A stretch of 64,000 bases of DNA from Pragia fontium DSM 5563 = ATCC 49100 (GCF_900112475.1 NZ_FOLW01000008.1:1-64000); one strand, 5' to 3'. Shown: positions 12,518-21,533, numbered from the stretch's first letter. Numbers and translations are program-made. Notes: a model not told the origin generated them from the letters alone.

Positions 12518-13122
12518 CGCAACAGCAGCAAAACCAATTGGACTGGGAAAAAGTCGACGGCATGATACCGGCCATTGTTCAACATGCGATCTCTGGTGAA
12601 GTTTTAATGTTGGGCTATATGAATCCGGAAGCCTTACATGCCACCGAGCAAAGCGGCAAAGTGACCTTCTTTTCCCGTACTAAACAGCGTTTGTGGACCA
12701 AAGGGGAAAGCTCCGGCAATTTTCTTAACGTGGTTAGCATCACGCCGGACTGCGATAACGATAGCCTGCTGATTATGGCTAATCCACAGGGGCCAACCTG
12801 CCATAACGGTACCAATAGCTGTTTCGCACCGGCAGAAACCGACTGGACTTTCTTATATCAACTGGAGCAGTTGCTGGCATCGCGTAAACACGCCGATCCG
12901 CAAACCTCCTATACCGCCAAACTCTATGCCAGCGGCACTAAACGCATCGCACAAAAGGTCGGTGAAGAAGGCGTAGAAACAGCGCTGGCGGCTACGGTAA
13001 ATGATCGGGAAGAGTTAACCAATGAAGCCTCGGATTTGATTTATCACCTGCTGGTTCTGCTACAGGATCAGGATTTAGACTTAAGCACGGTGATTAATCG
13101 TCTGAGAGAGCGGCATAAGTAA
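12511..13122 (+). CDS. hisI: Bifunctional phosphoribosyl-AMP cyclohydrolase / phosphoribosyl-ATP pyrophosphatase HisI (HisIE)
   Basis: This enzyme carries out steps two and three of the pathway. The N-terminal cyclohydrolase (about 1-110) has CDNDSLL and CHNGTNSCF, whose Asp and Cys residues bind magnesium and zinc. The C-terminal pyrophosphatase (about 115-203) has the MazG-like helix [14 protein letters not shown] and the acidic [13 protein letters not shown]. The fused form of 203 residues is the usual enterobacterial one. It is the last his gene. Confidence 0.96.
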
Positions 13123-13368
13123 CTTATAGGCTGCTGCTAGCACTCTTTTTTAAATCAACTGTAGTGGATATTCCGGCCATAAAAGCAATATCTTCATATC
13201 GCCCCCTTGCTCGGCCGGAAGAGCACCAGTATTTAGCTTGAATGCGTGTCGGGCCTAGCCACGCTACGGGCACTCCGGCAGCTAAAGCTGCTACGGCCCC
13301 CACGCCCGTCTCTCCCGATTAACATTGGGAGGGACTATCTTCCCCCTCGTTTACGACGGGTCAGTTAA
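13123..13368. other. GC-rich structured intergenic region after hisI
   Basis: No ORF is credible. The stretch 13201-13345 is unusually GC-rich for the surroundings and holds several inverted repeats: GCAGC/GCTGC in CCGGCAGCTAAAGCTGC, TCTCCC/GGGAGG around 13310-13332, and CTTGCTCGGCCGG, which echoes the TTTGCTCGGCC of the dispersed repeat family. It may be a diverged repeat and may serve to end his transcription, but there is no clear stem plus T-run. Confidence 0.45.
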
Positions 13369-14121
13369 CTACTGTGCCGTATAGCCACCGTCCACCGCAT
13401 AGAAAGCCCCGGTGGTGAAAGAGCTGTCATCCGACAGTAAGAATGCGACGGTTTTTGCCACTTCCTCGCGGGTTGCCATGCGTTTCATCGGCTGGCTGTT
13501 CGCCATCCACTGCCGAACATCTTCCGAGAGTTGCTGCATACGCGGCGTGTCGACATAGCCGGGTCCAATCGCATTGATTCTCACCCCTTTGTCAGCAAAC
13601 TCCAGCGCCGCTGCTCGAGTTAGACCAAGTACGCCGTGTTTCGCTGCGGTATAAGGCGCAATGCCAGCAATGCCAACAATACCGTTAGAAGAGGATAAAT
13701 TGACCACCGCTCCGCCACCGCTATTCACAATGGCCGGTAAACCATACTTCATGGCTAAAAACGTGCCCCCCAGATCGGTTTCAATCACATCACACCAGTC
13801 ATCAAACTCATACTGACAAAGTGACACATTATGAGGTCCAGTAATGCCAGCATTATTAACCAGATAGTGTAAAGCACCGCAGCGTGACAGGGTTTGCTCA
13901 ACCATCTGTTTGACCGAGTCTGGTTGTCTGATATCGGTGACCAATGGAATCACTCGTTGAAGAGAGGGATCGATACGCCGGGCAGTTTGCTGTATTTCCT
14001 GTTGATGGCGAGCAGTGATAATAACCGTCGCGCCACGAGAAAATAGTTCTTGTGCAATACCTTCGCCAACCCCGGTTGATGCGCCGGTAACAATGGCGAT
14101 TTTGCCAATAAACGATGTCAT
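13369..14121 (-). CDS. Short-chain dehydrogenase/reductase (classical SDR)
   Basis: A 250-residue NAD(P)-dependent oxidoreductase. The cofactor site is VTGASTGVGEGIA (about residues 11-23), NNAG is near 88, and the catalytic Ser and YTAAK are near 141 and 154-158. IGPGYVDTPR is the usual SDR C-terminal element. An upstream extension to 14217 is open, but the ATG at 14119-14121 has AGGAG six bases upstream and gives the family-like start MTSFIGKIAIVTGAS. It lies 117 bases downstream of the GNAT gene on the same strand. The substrate is unknown. Confidence 0.87.
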   Translation of the reverse strand: MTSFIGKIAIVTGASTGVGEGIAQELFSRGATVIITARHQQEIQQTARRIDPSLQRVIPLVTDIRQPDSVKQMVEQTLSRCGALHYLVNNAGITGPHNVSLCQYEFDDWCDVIETDLGGTFLAMKYGLPAIVNSGGGAVVNLSSSNGIVGIAGIAPYTAAKHGVLGLTRAAALEFADKGVRINAIGPGYVDTPRMQQLSEDVRQWMANSQPMKRMATREEVAKTVAFLLSDDSSFTTGAFYAVDGGYTAQ

Positions 14122-14238
14122 ATATTCTCCTTTGATTGTCCGTATGTGATTAATTTCTTGGCTAACCACATACTGCGCTGAGCGACTGCCAATTTCTGTC
14201 AGTAGCCTCAGACCCAAAAGAGAATGTTGGTGGAAAAA

Positions 14239-14763
14239 CTATTTCACCATCACCACATGGTGTAAATCATGGTTAAAGTTTTGGTATTCCGCTTCTGAAA
14301 TAGCGCTACCGCTGCTCAAAACCTTTAAAGTATGGCCATGAAACTTATGCTGATAAGGAGGATGAACGTGAACATAATCGTTTTCAACAAAACCCAGAGC
14401 ACGGTAGAACCGTAAACGCTTTTGTGAAATCTCATCCACGACCGGGTCAATTTCCAGAATCACCGTTTTATCCGTTCCGGCAATGAACTCCCCCAGTAAA
14501 CGAGTTCCATATCCCTGACCGCGCACTTTATCGCTGATGGCATAGTGTTCAATATACAGATAGTCATCAAACGCCCAATAAGCCACAAAACCGACAAACA
14601 GCTCATTTTCCATATAGCACTGTAGAAAATAATTATCCGCGGTTAACCCCTTCGCCTGATGCTCAACGGTTCGCTGTTCAAACTCGGGAAAGGAAGAACG
14701 GTAAAGCCGTTCAAAAACGGGAAAAAGAGGATCGTTGGTGCTGTGTAAGCGGATGATATTCAT
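14239..14763 (-). CDS. GNAT-family N-acetyltransferase
   Basis: A 174-residue predicted acetyl-CoA-dependent acetyltransferase. The acetyl-CoA pyrophosphate loop is VRGQGYGTRLL (about residues 79-89), following the beta-strand YLYIEHYAIS, and FYRALGFVEND (about 117-127) is the typical C-terminal turn. The N-terminal YRSSFPEFEQR resembles the start of several small GNATs acting on small molecules. The acceptor is unknown. It is probably transcribed together with the downstream SDR gene. Confidence 0.82.
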   Translation of the reverse strand: MNIIRLHSTNDPLFPVFERLYRSSFPEFEQRTVEHQAKGLTADNYFLQCYMENELFVGFVAYWAFDDYLYIEHYAISDKVRGQGYGTRLLGEFIAGTDKTVILEIDPVVDEISQKRLRFYRALGFVENDYVHVHPPYQHKFHGHTLKVLSSGSAISEAEYQNFNHDLHHVVMVK

Positions 14764-14896
14764 AATACGTTAGCGGCTCTTATCAATATGGTCGATTTTG
14801 TTGGAGAGTACAAAGAAGCAAACATACCGAATCCAACTAAAATTGCCAACCGCACTATCCCGCTAATTCAGAAAAGCACCCGCTTTTATCTCACTG

Positions 14897-15397
14897 TTAT
14901 GGCTGAGTTAATTGCTGCTTACCTTTCCTGTTGCTCTCTTCCAGTGCATTAAGCAAGCTGCCATCTTCAGTGATAATATCGGCGATATACCAGCGTTTAT
15001 TTTGCAGGATAAGCTTGAAACTTTGGCTTTGTTTAGGCGTCCCGCTTTTCCACAGCGAATAGTGAACAATACCGATGGCTTCACCATCGTTTAAGCTAAT
15101 AACCTTGATATCATCAATATTCATGGTTTCCCAATCCTGACACTGGCATATAGGGTCATAATCGAAAAAGCCAACCTCACCCTCAGCCAGTTCCTGATCT
15201 TCATTAACCGCCAGCATAAACCGCTCGGATATAATCTGTTTATTGCCTGTTTCACTGTACCTGACGGGCTCAGTACCTTCCCGGTAGCTGTTATATATTT
15301 CCGCTAAAAAAGCCTCCGGTCCTGATGATTGAGCGGCGAAAGCGTGGCCAGAAATCATCAGTAAACAAAAACACCCGACCCATTTTAAATATGGCAT
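14897..15397 (-). CDS. DUF3828-like secreted protein
   Basis: A 166-residue protein with a cleavable Sec signal peptide, MPYLKWVGCFCLLMISGHAFA, cleaved before AQSS. The mature part begins PEAFLAEIYNSYREG and contains FFDYDPICQCQDW and WYIADIITEDGSL, a pattern like the DUF3828/YbjP-type NTF2-like periplasmic proteins. That assignment is from memory and tentative. The frame is open to 15430, overlapping the channel gene by four bases, but the ATG at 15397 gives a clean signal peptide and is preceded by GGGAAAGG. It is co-directional with the channel gene. Confidence 0.65.
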   Translation of the reverse strand: MPYLKWVGCFCLLMISGHAFAAQSSGPEAFLAEIYNSYREGTEPVRYSETGNKQIISERFMLAVNEDQELAEGEVGFFDYDPICQCQDWETMNIDDIKVISLNDGEAIGIVHYSLWKSGTPKQSQSFKLILQNKRWYIADIITEDGSLLNALEESNRKGKQQLTQP

Positions 15398-15426
15398 AGC
15401 ACCTTTCCCTCTTCCGTGAATAAACA

Positions 15427-16269
15427 TCAAGCAGCATTATTCCTTAAAGCCCCACCGCAATACTTACAGTATTTCGCATCACTATCATGACCGATATGAT
15501 GACAGGTTGGGCACGGATGAGAACCGCGACGTTTTCGTTCAGCGATAACGTACGCCGACAGAATACTGGTGGGGATAGCTAAAGACAGATACCCCAGAAT
15601 AATCAGCCCGGATGCAATCATCCTGCCCACCGGCGTATCGGGAGTAATATCCCCATAACCCACGGTAGTTAACGTCACCACAGCCCAATAAATAGAAGCC
15701 CACAGGCTGGTAAAACCGTTGCCAGGACCTTCTACAACAAACATGATTCCACCGACAATAAATACCAACACCACAATACTGGTTAAAAATAACAGCAGCT
15801 TGCTTTTGGCTTGGGCAATACAGTGATGAAAAAAACGCAGGTCATCAACAAAGCCCAATAACCGGAATATGCGTAAAATACACAGAATACGCCACAAACG
15901 TATGATCGATTCATATTGGATAACCACGTTCGGCAACAGAATCACCAGATACATGCTGATGGTGGTGAATAAATCGATAATTCCCATGATGGAGGAAGCG
16001 TAATGTTGCGCGCGCGGCGTCACCCATAAACGCATCAGATACTCAAGGGTAAACAAGAACAGGAATAGGATGTCCATCCAGTAATAAAATCCTGGATTAT
16101 CGTAGCGAAAACCCAAGCCGCCCATATACATAAACACCATCAGTACGCTAAGCAACGCTACCCCGCCCCAAAACAGGGACATCGCTCTACCAATTGGCGT
16201 TTGCATACTGAAAAATAATAAATAAATGCGGCGTTTAGTCAGATTGTGAAAATCAACGCTTTTAGACAT
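15427..16269 (-). CDS. Voltage-gated-type potassium channel with C-terminal zinc ribbon
   Basis: A 280-residue six-segment cation channel subunit. S4 carries regularly spaced arginines (RLWRILCILRIFRLLGF, about residues 122-138). The pore has the potassium filter TLTTVGYGDITP (about 197-208) followed by the inner helix. Instead of an RCK domain it ends with a short zinc ribbon, CPTCHHIGHDSDAKYCKYCGG (split, about 254-274, four Cys). It should tetramerise in the inner membrane. It is transcribed away from sbcB and before the DUF3828-like gene, which it nearly overlaps. Confidence 0.83.
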   Translation of the reverse strand: MSKSVDFHNLTKRRIYLLFFSMQTPIGRAMSLFWGGVALLSVLMVFMYMGGLGFRYDNPGFYYWMDILFLFLFTLEYLMRLWVTPRAQHYASSIMGIIDLFTTISMYLVILLPNVVIQYESIIRLWRILCILRIFRLLGFVDDLRFFHHCIAQAKSKLLLFLTSIVVLVFIVGGIMFVVEGPGNGFTSLWASIYWAVVTLTTVGYGDITPDTPVGRMIASGLIILGYLSLAIPTSILSAYVIAERKRRGSHPCPTCHHIGHDSDAKYCKYCGGALRNNAA

Positions 16270-16476
16270 ACGATTTAAAGCCCTGTAGTGATCCGTTTAC
16301 CGATGAAACCAAGACAATCTATTGCGATGCGTAGATTACTCCGATTTAACTATCAATCATCTTCTTTCGATTGTTTAATCAATTTTTATGATGAAATCAA
16401 AATCCTATCACCCCTATTTGATGGTATTCTTATCGGCATAAAATCAGACAGTCGATAGCAGAAAATAGCCAGAAAA

Positions 16477-17907
16477 ATGAAAAATTCATCAGAGCAACCG
16501 ACCTTCTATGTGCACGATTATGAAACCTTCGGTATCAGTCCGGCTTATGATCGCCCGGCGCAATTTGCCGGCGTGCGCACCGATAGCGATTTCAATATTA
16601 TCGCTGAACCATTAGTCATTTATTGTAAACCTAACGACGATTATTTGCCTGAGCCTGAAGCGGTAATGATTACCGGTATTACCCCTCAGGAAGCCCGCAG
16701 CAAGGGGGTTATTGAAGCTGAGTTTGCCCGACAAATTCATGATGATTTCAGCGCAGCCAATACCTGTATTCTGGGTTACAACAATATTCGCTTTGATGAT
16801 GAAGTTAGCCGCAATATCTTCTATCGTAACTTCTTTGATCCTTACGCTTATAGCTGGCAAAACGGCAATTCCCGCTGGGATTTACTGGATGTAATGCGTG
16901 CCTGCTATGCCCTACGCCCAGACGGTATTGAATGGCCGCTAAATGATGATGGCCTACCCAGCTTTAAGCTGGAGCATCTGACTAAAGCCAACGGCGTAGA
17001 ACACACCCACGCTCACGATGCCATGTCAGACGTTTATGCCACCATCGCCATGGCTAAACTGGTTAAGCAGGCACAGCCTAAACTGTTTGATTACCTATAC
17101 CAGTTAAGAAATAAGCGTAAAGTTGCCAACCTGATCGATATTGCAGAAATGACACCGTTGGTTCACGTGTCCGGTATGTTTGGCGCCCTGCGCGGCAATA
17201 CCAGTTGGATTGCGCCGTTGGCCTGGCATCCAGAAAACAGTAATGCGGTGATTGTCTGCGATTTAGCCGGCGATATGACACCACTGCTGGAACTGGATGC
17301 CGATACGCTACGCGAACGTCTGTATACCCGTCGCGATGAATTAGGCGAAGACCAGTCGCCGGTGCCGCTAAAGCTGGTGCATACCAATAAATGTCCGGTC
17401 TTGGCCCCCGCCAAAACCTTGTTGCCGGAAAACGCTGACCGTTTAGGCATTGACCGCCAACGTTGTTTGGCCAATCTACAGCTTTTACGTCAAAGCCCAG
17501 ACCTGCGCGAGAAAGTGATCGCAATATTTGCCGATGCAACACCGTTTACTCCACCCACCGACGTTGATGGTCGCTTGTATGATGGGTTCTTTAGCGATGC
17601 TGACCGTGCCGCTATCCGCATTATCCAACAAACCAAGCCAGAGAACCTCCCTGCGCTAGATTTGACCTTTAACGACAATCGTCTGGAAACGCTGCTGTTT
17701 CGCTATCGTGCCCGCAACTATCCGGCAACGCTGGATGACAGCGAACAACGCCGTTGGCTGGCTCACCGACAAGCGATGCTTACCCAAGATCGGCTGGAGA
17801 AATATGCCGCCAAGCTTGAGCAGTTGGCGCAAATACACGGCGATAATCCGGAAAAAGTTGCCCTATTAAAGTCCCTGTTCCGCTATGCCGAAGAATTAGT
17901 CGGCTAA
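16477..17907 (+). CDS. sbcB: Exodeoxyribonuclease I SbcB
   Basis: A 476-residue 3'-5' exonuclease specific for single-stranded DNA, acting in recombination and mismatch repair. The DEDD exonuclease residues are visible in HDYETFG (about 13-19), ILGYNNIRFDDEVSRNIFYR (about 98-117) and HAHDAMSDVYAT (about 178-189). SH3-like and C-terminal helical domains follow, as in E. coli ExoI (475 residues). In E. coli sbcB also lies near yeeZ and his. It diverges from the channel gene. Confidence 0.96.
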   Translation: MKNSSEQPTFYVHDYETFGISPAYDRPAQFAGVRTDSDFNIIAEPLVIYCKPNDDYLPEPEAVMITGITPQEARSKGVIEAEFARQIHDDFSAANTCILGYNNIRFDDEVSRNIFYRNFFDPYAYSWQNGNSRWDLLDVMRACYALRPDGIEWPLNDDGLPSFKLEHLTKANGVEHTHAHDAMSDVYATIAMAKLVKQAQPKLFDYLYQLRNKRKVANLIDIAEMTPLVHVSGMFGALRGNTSWIAPLAWHPENSNAVIVCDLAGDMTPLLELDADTLRERLYTRRDELGEDQSPVPLKLVHTNKCPVLAPAKTLLPENADRLGIDRQRCLANLQLLRQSPDLREKVIAIFADATPFTPPTDVDGRLYDGFFSDADRAAIRIIQQTKPENLPALDLTFNDNRLETLLFRYRARNYPATLDDSEQRRWLAHRQAMLTQDRLEKYAAKLEQLAQIHGDNPEKVALLKSLFRYAEELVG

Positions 17908-17920
17908 TGGCCTTCTTGCC

Positions 17921-17954
17921 GCTATGCCATAAACTTCCCGTTATATGGCATAGC
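17921..17954 (+). terminator. Inverted repeat after sbcB, possible terminator
   Basis: GCTATGCCATA (17921-17931) pairs perfectly with TATGGCATAGC (17944-17954) over 11 bp with a 12-base loop. The downstream sequence is pyrimidine-rich (TCTCCTTTCCC) but lacks a T-run, so it may be a weak or factor-assisted terminator. Confidence 0.5.
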
Positions 17955-18033
17955 TCTCCTTTCCCGCCTGTCTATTCCCCGTTCGCGGGTGTATGATAAT
18001 CACCAGATTTCATTGAATTTTAGGCAAAAAGAA

Positions 18034-18939
18034 ATGGCGTTCAGTTCCGGTCCTGCTCTGGCGATCTTCTCTTTTGTGCTGTGGGGCATCACCCCTCTCT
18101 TCTATCGTTTACTCCCCGATGCCTCACCGCTGGAACTGTTATCACAACGTGTTTTGTGGTCAATACCGCTATTATTGTTAGTTCGTCTGTGTATAAAACA
18201 GCGCACCAGTTGGCAGAAGGTCTGGCAGGATAAACGTTCGCTATTATTTTGCCTGCTGGGCACCTGTATTATGGCGATCTCATGGTGTACCTTCACTTAT
18301 GCCATGACTCACGATCAGGTGTTAGCCGCCAGCCTTGGCTACTTTATTAATCCGCTATTTTCGATTCTGCTCGGTATGATTTTCCTGCATGAGCGCCTGA
18401 CGCTGTCACAAAAGCTGGCGGTCTTGTTTGCCTTTGCCGGTGTCAGTTATCAGCTATGGCAATATGGTCAGTTACCGGTTCTGGCTCTGATTATGGGCAG
18501 CGCTTTTGCCCTGTATGGGTTAATCCGTAAATTTATTCGCTTCGATATTCTGACTGCATTAACGGTGGAAACCCTGTGGTTGGTTCCGTTGGCTATCGGC
18601 TTAATGTTCTGGCTACCGGCACATGGCGAAAGCGCTTTGACGAATGCCGATCTTACGCTGCGCATCTATTATGCTCTGACCGCCCCGGTTACCCTGCTAC
18701 CACTGTTATTCTTTGCTGCGGCCATTAAACGCACCACCCTGACAGTTGTTGGCCTGTCACAATATATCGAGCCCACTATTCAGTTTCTGCTGGCGATATT
18801 TCTGTTCAATGAAGCGTTTGACCGCGTTAAAGGGGTTAGTTTTACCCTAATCTGGATAGGCCTGTTGTTTTGTATGTCGGGACTGTTAAGACATTGGTGG
18901 ATGCAGCGCCGAAAAACCGTATTGATGGCACGACCTTAA
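18034..18939 (+). CDS. rarD: EamA-family transporter RarD
   Basis: About 301 residues with ten predicted membrane segments in two EamA repeats (drug/metabolite transporter superfamily). It begins MAFSSGPALAIFSFVLWGITPLFYRLL and contains HRVLWS-like SQRVLWSIP and the family-typical SQYIEPTIQFLLA near the C-terminus. The name comes from E. coli RarD; the natural substrate is unknown. The frame is open to 17989, but that ATG lacks a ribosome site and the start at 18034 gives a RarD-like N-terminus. Confidence 0.85.
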   Translation: MAFSSGPALAIFSFVLWGITPLFYRLLPDASPLELLSQRVLWSIPLLLLVRLCIKQRTSWQKVWQDKRSLLFCLLGTCIMAISWCTFTYAMTHDQVLAASLGYFINPLFSILLGMIFLHERLTLSQKLAVLFAFAGVSYQLWQYGQLPVLALIMGSAFALYGLIRKFIRFDILTALTVETLWLVPLAIGLMFWLPAHGESALTNADLTLRIYYALTAPVTLLPLLFFAAAIKRTTLTVVGLSQYIEPTIQFLLAIFLFNEAFDRVKGVSFTLIWIGLLFCMSGLLRHWWMQRRKTVLMARP

Positions 18940-18955
18940 TCGAACGGAAAGCAAA

Positions 18956-19267
18956 TTGGACAGGCAAAAATTTATCGCTGAAGTATGTTTCTATTCCCAT
19001 GGTCAATCATGTCGCCAAACGGCACCAAATCTGACTGGCGGATGCTATCGGCCACACTTTATCGTTAAAGACACCGCTGATTATCTCGGCGTCTGTTTTA
19101 TTGACGGTGATGCATTGGAATTAGGCAAACCCGTACAGGCTCTGGTTGAAACCCTCTATGATGGGGTAAATTACCAAACGTTATTACAACCCGGCTGCGC
19201 GTTTTTTATTGCTGAAGGAGCGGCTATTGTCGGTCAGGGAAAAGTGATTGGGCTGTGGCAGGAGTAA
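18956..19267 (+). CDS. Small protein resembling EF-Tu C-terminal domain
   Basis: A 103-residue soluble protein from a TTG start preceded by CGGAAAG. The pattern GGCYRPHFIVKDTADYLGVCFIDG (split, about residues 28-51) and FFIAEGAAIVGQGKVIGLW (about 83-101) resemble the beta-barrel domain III of elongation factor Tu, where the family has GYRPQF and REGGRTVGAGVV. It lacks any GTPase domain. Stand-alone proteins of this type occur in proteobacteria with no defined role, as far as I recall. It follows rarD by 16 bases and is probably cotranscribed. Confidence 0.6.
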   Translation: MDRQKFIAEVCFYSHGQSCRQTAPNLTGGCYRPHFIVKDTADYLGVCFIDGDALELGKPVQALVETLYDGVNYQTLLQPGCAFFIAEGAAIVGQGKVIGLWQE

Positions 19268-19300
19268 GACTGAAGATTATCATAAAAGCGTGTTTATCAC

Positions 19301-19447
19301 GTTTTAATCCGCCTATGCGGCGGTTAACAATTTCAGTCATTACTCTCTTCCAGTGCTTCATTTCTAAGCCGCCTATGCAGCGGTTCATCTGAGAGCGAAA
19401 GACCTAGTGAAATCGTTAAATTACTAAGCCGCCGTACTGCGGTTTAC
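19301..19447 (-). CRISPR. Type I-F-like CRISPR repeat cluster, degenerate (three repeats)
   Basis: Repeats lie at 19301-19328, 19361-19388 and 19421-19447, each a degraded form of the 28-base unit found intact at 19813-19840. The two intervals, 19329-19360 and 19389-19420, are each exactly 32 bases, the spacer length of type I-F. Relative to the canonical I-F repeat (GTTCAC...GCTTAGAAA) the array reads on the minus strand, so this cluster is the leader-distal, older end, where repeat decay is expected. No cas gene is present in the window. Confidence 0.8.
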
Positions 19448-19565
19448 ATTCTGCATCATACAACGCTTTGGATGCAAATAATTTCTTTGGTTATTATTAT
19501 CTTGCAAACGGTTTATGGGGTTAATGTTGTTTGCTTAAGCATTTTCACTCAGTGAACAACACCCC

Positions 19566-19745
19566 GCTATTCCGGTGAAAACCGCAGGTATAGTGAATCA
19601 TCTAGATTTCATCAATCAATTTGTTGTCTAAGAGCTAATATCCAGCATTGCTAAAATCAGGGGGATTTAAAGCTAAACGTTATCATTAAGCTAAAACCTG
19701 GATTCCGGCTTTCGCCGGAATGACGGGTGGGTGGCATAAAAATGC
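19566..19745. repeat. Copy of the CATTCCGG/CCGGAAT hairpin repeat between CRISPR clusters
   Basis: The segment 19684-19725 on the minus strand reads GTCATTCCGGCGAAAGCCGG, then AATCCAGGTTTTAGCTTAATG, matching the units at 42723-42780 and 42830-42870. A more worn TATTCCGGTGAAAACCG lies at 19568-19584. The repeat sits inside the 305-base gap (19448-19752) that separates the two CRISPR clusters. Confidence 0.65.
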
Positions 19746-19752
19746 TTAAGCT

Positions 19753-19900
19753 GGGAGTATTAGCCTATGCTGCGGTGAACTTATCCGCGGTGGATTGAAA
19801 GGTACTGTACATTTTCTAAGCCGCCTATGCGGCGGTGAACTTTCGTACTTAATTTTTATGGTTGGTTTGCGTTTTCTAAGCCGCCTATGCGGCGGTGAAC
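19753..19900 (-). CRISPR. Type I-F CRISPR repeat cluster (two intact, one degenerate repeat)
   Basis: Repeats are at 19753-19780 (degenerate), 19813-19840 and 19873-19900 (identical to each other). On the minus strand the unit begins GTTCACCGCCGCATAGGCGG and ends CTTAGAAA, the consensus form of type I-F. Spacers 19781-19812 and 19841-19872 are each exactly 32 bases. The intact repeats lie on the right, where the leader would be (beyond 19900). No cas1, cas2-3 or csy genes are seen within 20 kb on either side. The spacers show no match within the window. Confidence 0.85.
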
Positions 19901-20052
19901 TAGAACCATACCCTACTATCTCTCTGTTGTTAATCACTTTTTTTATCTAAAGCCATTAATACCCTTTTTTATTTCGATGATAAAAACCCCTTTAAAATCA
20001 TGAGAATAAAATAGCCAATAAAAAAAGGGTCTATTGAGATTGCAGCTAAGCA

Positions 20053-20084
20053 TAAAAAAACCCGCCGATATCAACCGGCGGGTT
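20053..20084 (-). terminator. Rho-independent terminator of the permease gene
   Basis: AACCCGCCG (20059-20067) and CGGCGGGTT (20076-20084) form a perfect stem. Read on the minus strand it is followed by seven T (20052-20060 region). It lies 31 bases after the permease stop. Confidence 0.9.
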
Positions 20085-20114
20085 CCGTTACGCTTTAACC
20101 GTTTTAGATTGACC

Positions 20115-21533
20115 TTAATCGGCTTTTATCGGCATCTCTGCTACGTTAGGTTCAATAACCGCGACTTTACCTCGGTTAGCCCCCAGTGTTGGTACCGGGC
20201 GGCGAAAACCGCGGGTAATGTACACCAGGTAGAGCAGTCCCAAAGCGCCCCAGGTTAGTCCTAAACGCAGTGAGTCAACTTCCAAATTCAGCCACAGAAC
20301 CACGATCATCACCGTACCAATCAGCGGCAGGATAAAAAAGCTGAAGATATCTTTGGCAGTTTTATTGCGCTTTTGGCGAACAAAGAAAAACCAAATCACT
20401 GAAATATTCACAAAGCTGAACGCCACCAGCGCACCGAAGTTAATCAGTGAAATGGCGCTTTCCAGATCAAGGAACATCGCCACTAAAGCCACTGCCCCAA
20501 CGATAAGAATATTGGTTACCGGCGTTTTCCATTTAGGGTGAATATAGCCAAATACTTTTTCCGGCAAAACGTTATCACGCCCCATCACATACAGTAATCG
20601 CGCGATACTGGCGTGAGATGCCAAGCCAGAAGCCAATGCCCCAACCACGGTACAACACAGCAGAATAAACTGAAACATCTTGCCGCCAACGTACAACGCA
20701 ATCTCTGGCGTCGCATTATCCGGATCGTTCAATATGGTTAAATCCGGAAAGTAGAGTTGGATAAAATACGACACCGCGACAAAGATAATCCCGCCGTACA
20801 GCGCCGTTAAAAAGATGGCTCGCGGAATCACTTTCTTCGGATCTTCCGTTTCCTCTGACAGGGTACTTACCGCATCAAAACCAAGAAACGAGAAACACAA
20901 CACGGTCGCACCGGCAATGATTGGCACCAAATGGGCTTCATTAGAGAAAAACGGGCGAGTCATCTCAACCTGCCGCTCGGCCTCTCCTAAATGTAAACCT
21001 TGCCAGACCAGGTAAACGAAAGCCACCAAAATAGCGATCTGGAAAAATACCAGTACCATATTCAGGTTAGCAACCCAGTTGACACTCCGCAGGTTAATCA
21101 CCGTCATCACAAAGACAAACGCCACCACCCAAATCCATGACGCCACGTCAGGGAACAATGCCGACAGGTAAATTTTAGCCAGCAGCGTGTTAATCATGGG
21201 TAGAAACATATAGTCCATCAGAGATAGCCAGCCCACCATAAACCCGACGTACGGATTTATCGCTTTTTGCGAATAGGTATAAGCCGAGCCAGCCTCTGGA
21301 AACTGGCGCACCAGTTTGCCATAGCTCAGGGCAGTAAACAGTACCGCCACCAAAGCCAAAATATAGGCGCTGGGTACGTGACCTTCTGTCTTACCTGAAA
21401 CAATGACAAACGAGTCAAATACGGTCATTGGCGTTAAATAAGCCAGACCAATAATCACGATTTGCCACAATTTCAGTGAACGTTTAAGTTGAACGCGATT
21501 GGATACGGATGCAGCAGAAGAACTAATAGACAT
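20115..21533 (-). CDS. puuP: APC-family permease, putrescine importer PuuP-like
   Basis: A 472-residue permease with about twelve membrane segments. Family marks are [13 protein letters not shown] (TM1), [37 protein letters not shown] (TM6 region) and [20 protein letters not shown]. It is closer in my memory to E. coli PuuP than to PlaP, although in E. coli it is plaP that lies beside sbcB and yeeZ, so orthology is uncertain. The start at 21533 is chosen because GGGGGAA lies eight bases upstream. The frame is open to 21578. A 70-codon ORF overlaps the start (separate entry). Confidence 0.85.
   Translation of the reverse strand: MSISSSAASVSNRVQLKRSLKLWQIVIIGLAYLTPMTVFDSFVIVSGKTEGHVPSAYILALVAVLFTALSYGKLVRQFPEAGSAYTYSQKAINPYVGFMVGWLSLMDYMFLPMINTLLAKIYLSALFPDVASWIWVVAFVFVMTVINLRSVNWVANLNMVLVFFQIAILVAFVYLVWQGLHLGEAERQVEMTRPFFSNEAHLVPIIAGATVLCFSFLGFDAVSTLSEETEDPKKVIPRAIFLTALYGGIIFVAVSYFIQLYFPDLTILNDPDNATPEIALYVGGKMFQFILLCCTVVGALASGLASHASIARLLYVMGRDNVLPEKVFGYIHPKWKTPVTNILIVGAVALVAMFLDLESAISLINFGALVAFSFVNISVIWFFFVRQKRNKTAKDIFSFFILPLIGTVMIVVLWLNLEVDSLRLGLTWGALGLLYLVYITRGFRRPVPTLGANRGKVAVIEPNVAEMPIKAD

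Noticed and set aside
13201-13345. GC-rich region after hisI as a full fourth copy of the dispersed repeat
   Set aside because: Only a short block, CTTGCTCGGCC, is shared; the rest differs, so membership is not supported.
19746-19937. Minus-strand 63-codon ORF with repeated SSPPHRRLRK
   Set aside because: The repeated peptide is the translation of the CRISPR repeats at 19813-19840 and 19873-19900; there is no reason to think it is a protein gene.
20115-21533. Naming the permease plaP because of synteny with sbcB and yeeZ
   Set aside because: The residues remembered for PuuP ([24 protein letters not shown]) fit better than those of PlaP; the gene order argument is noted but not decisive.
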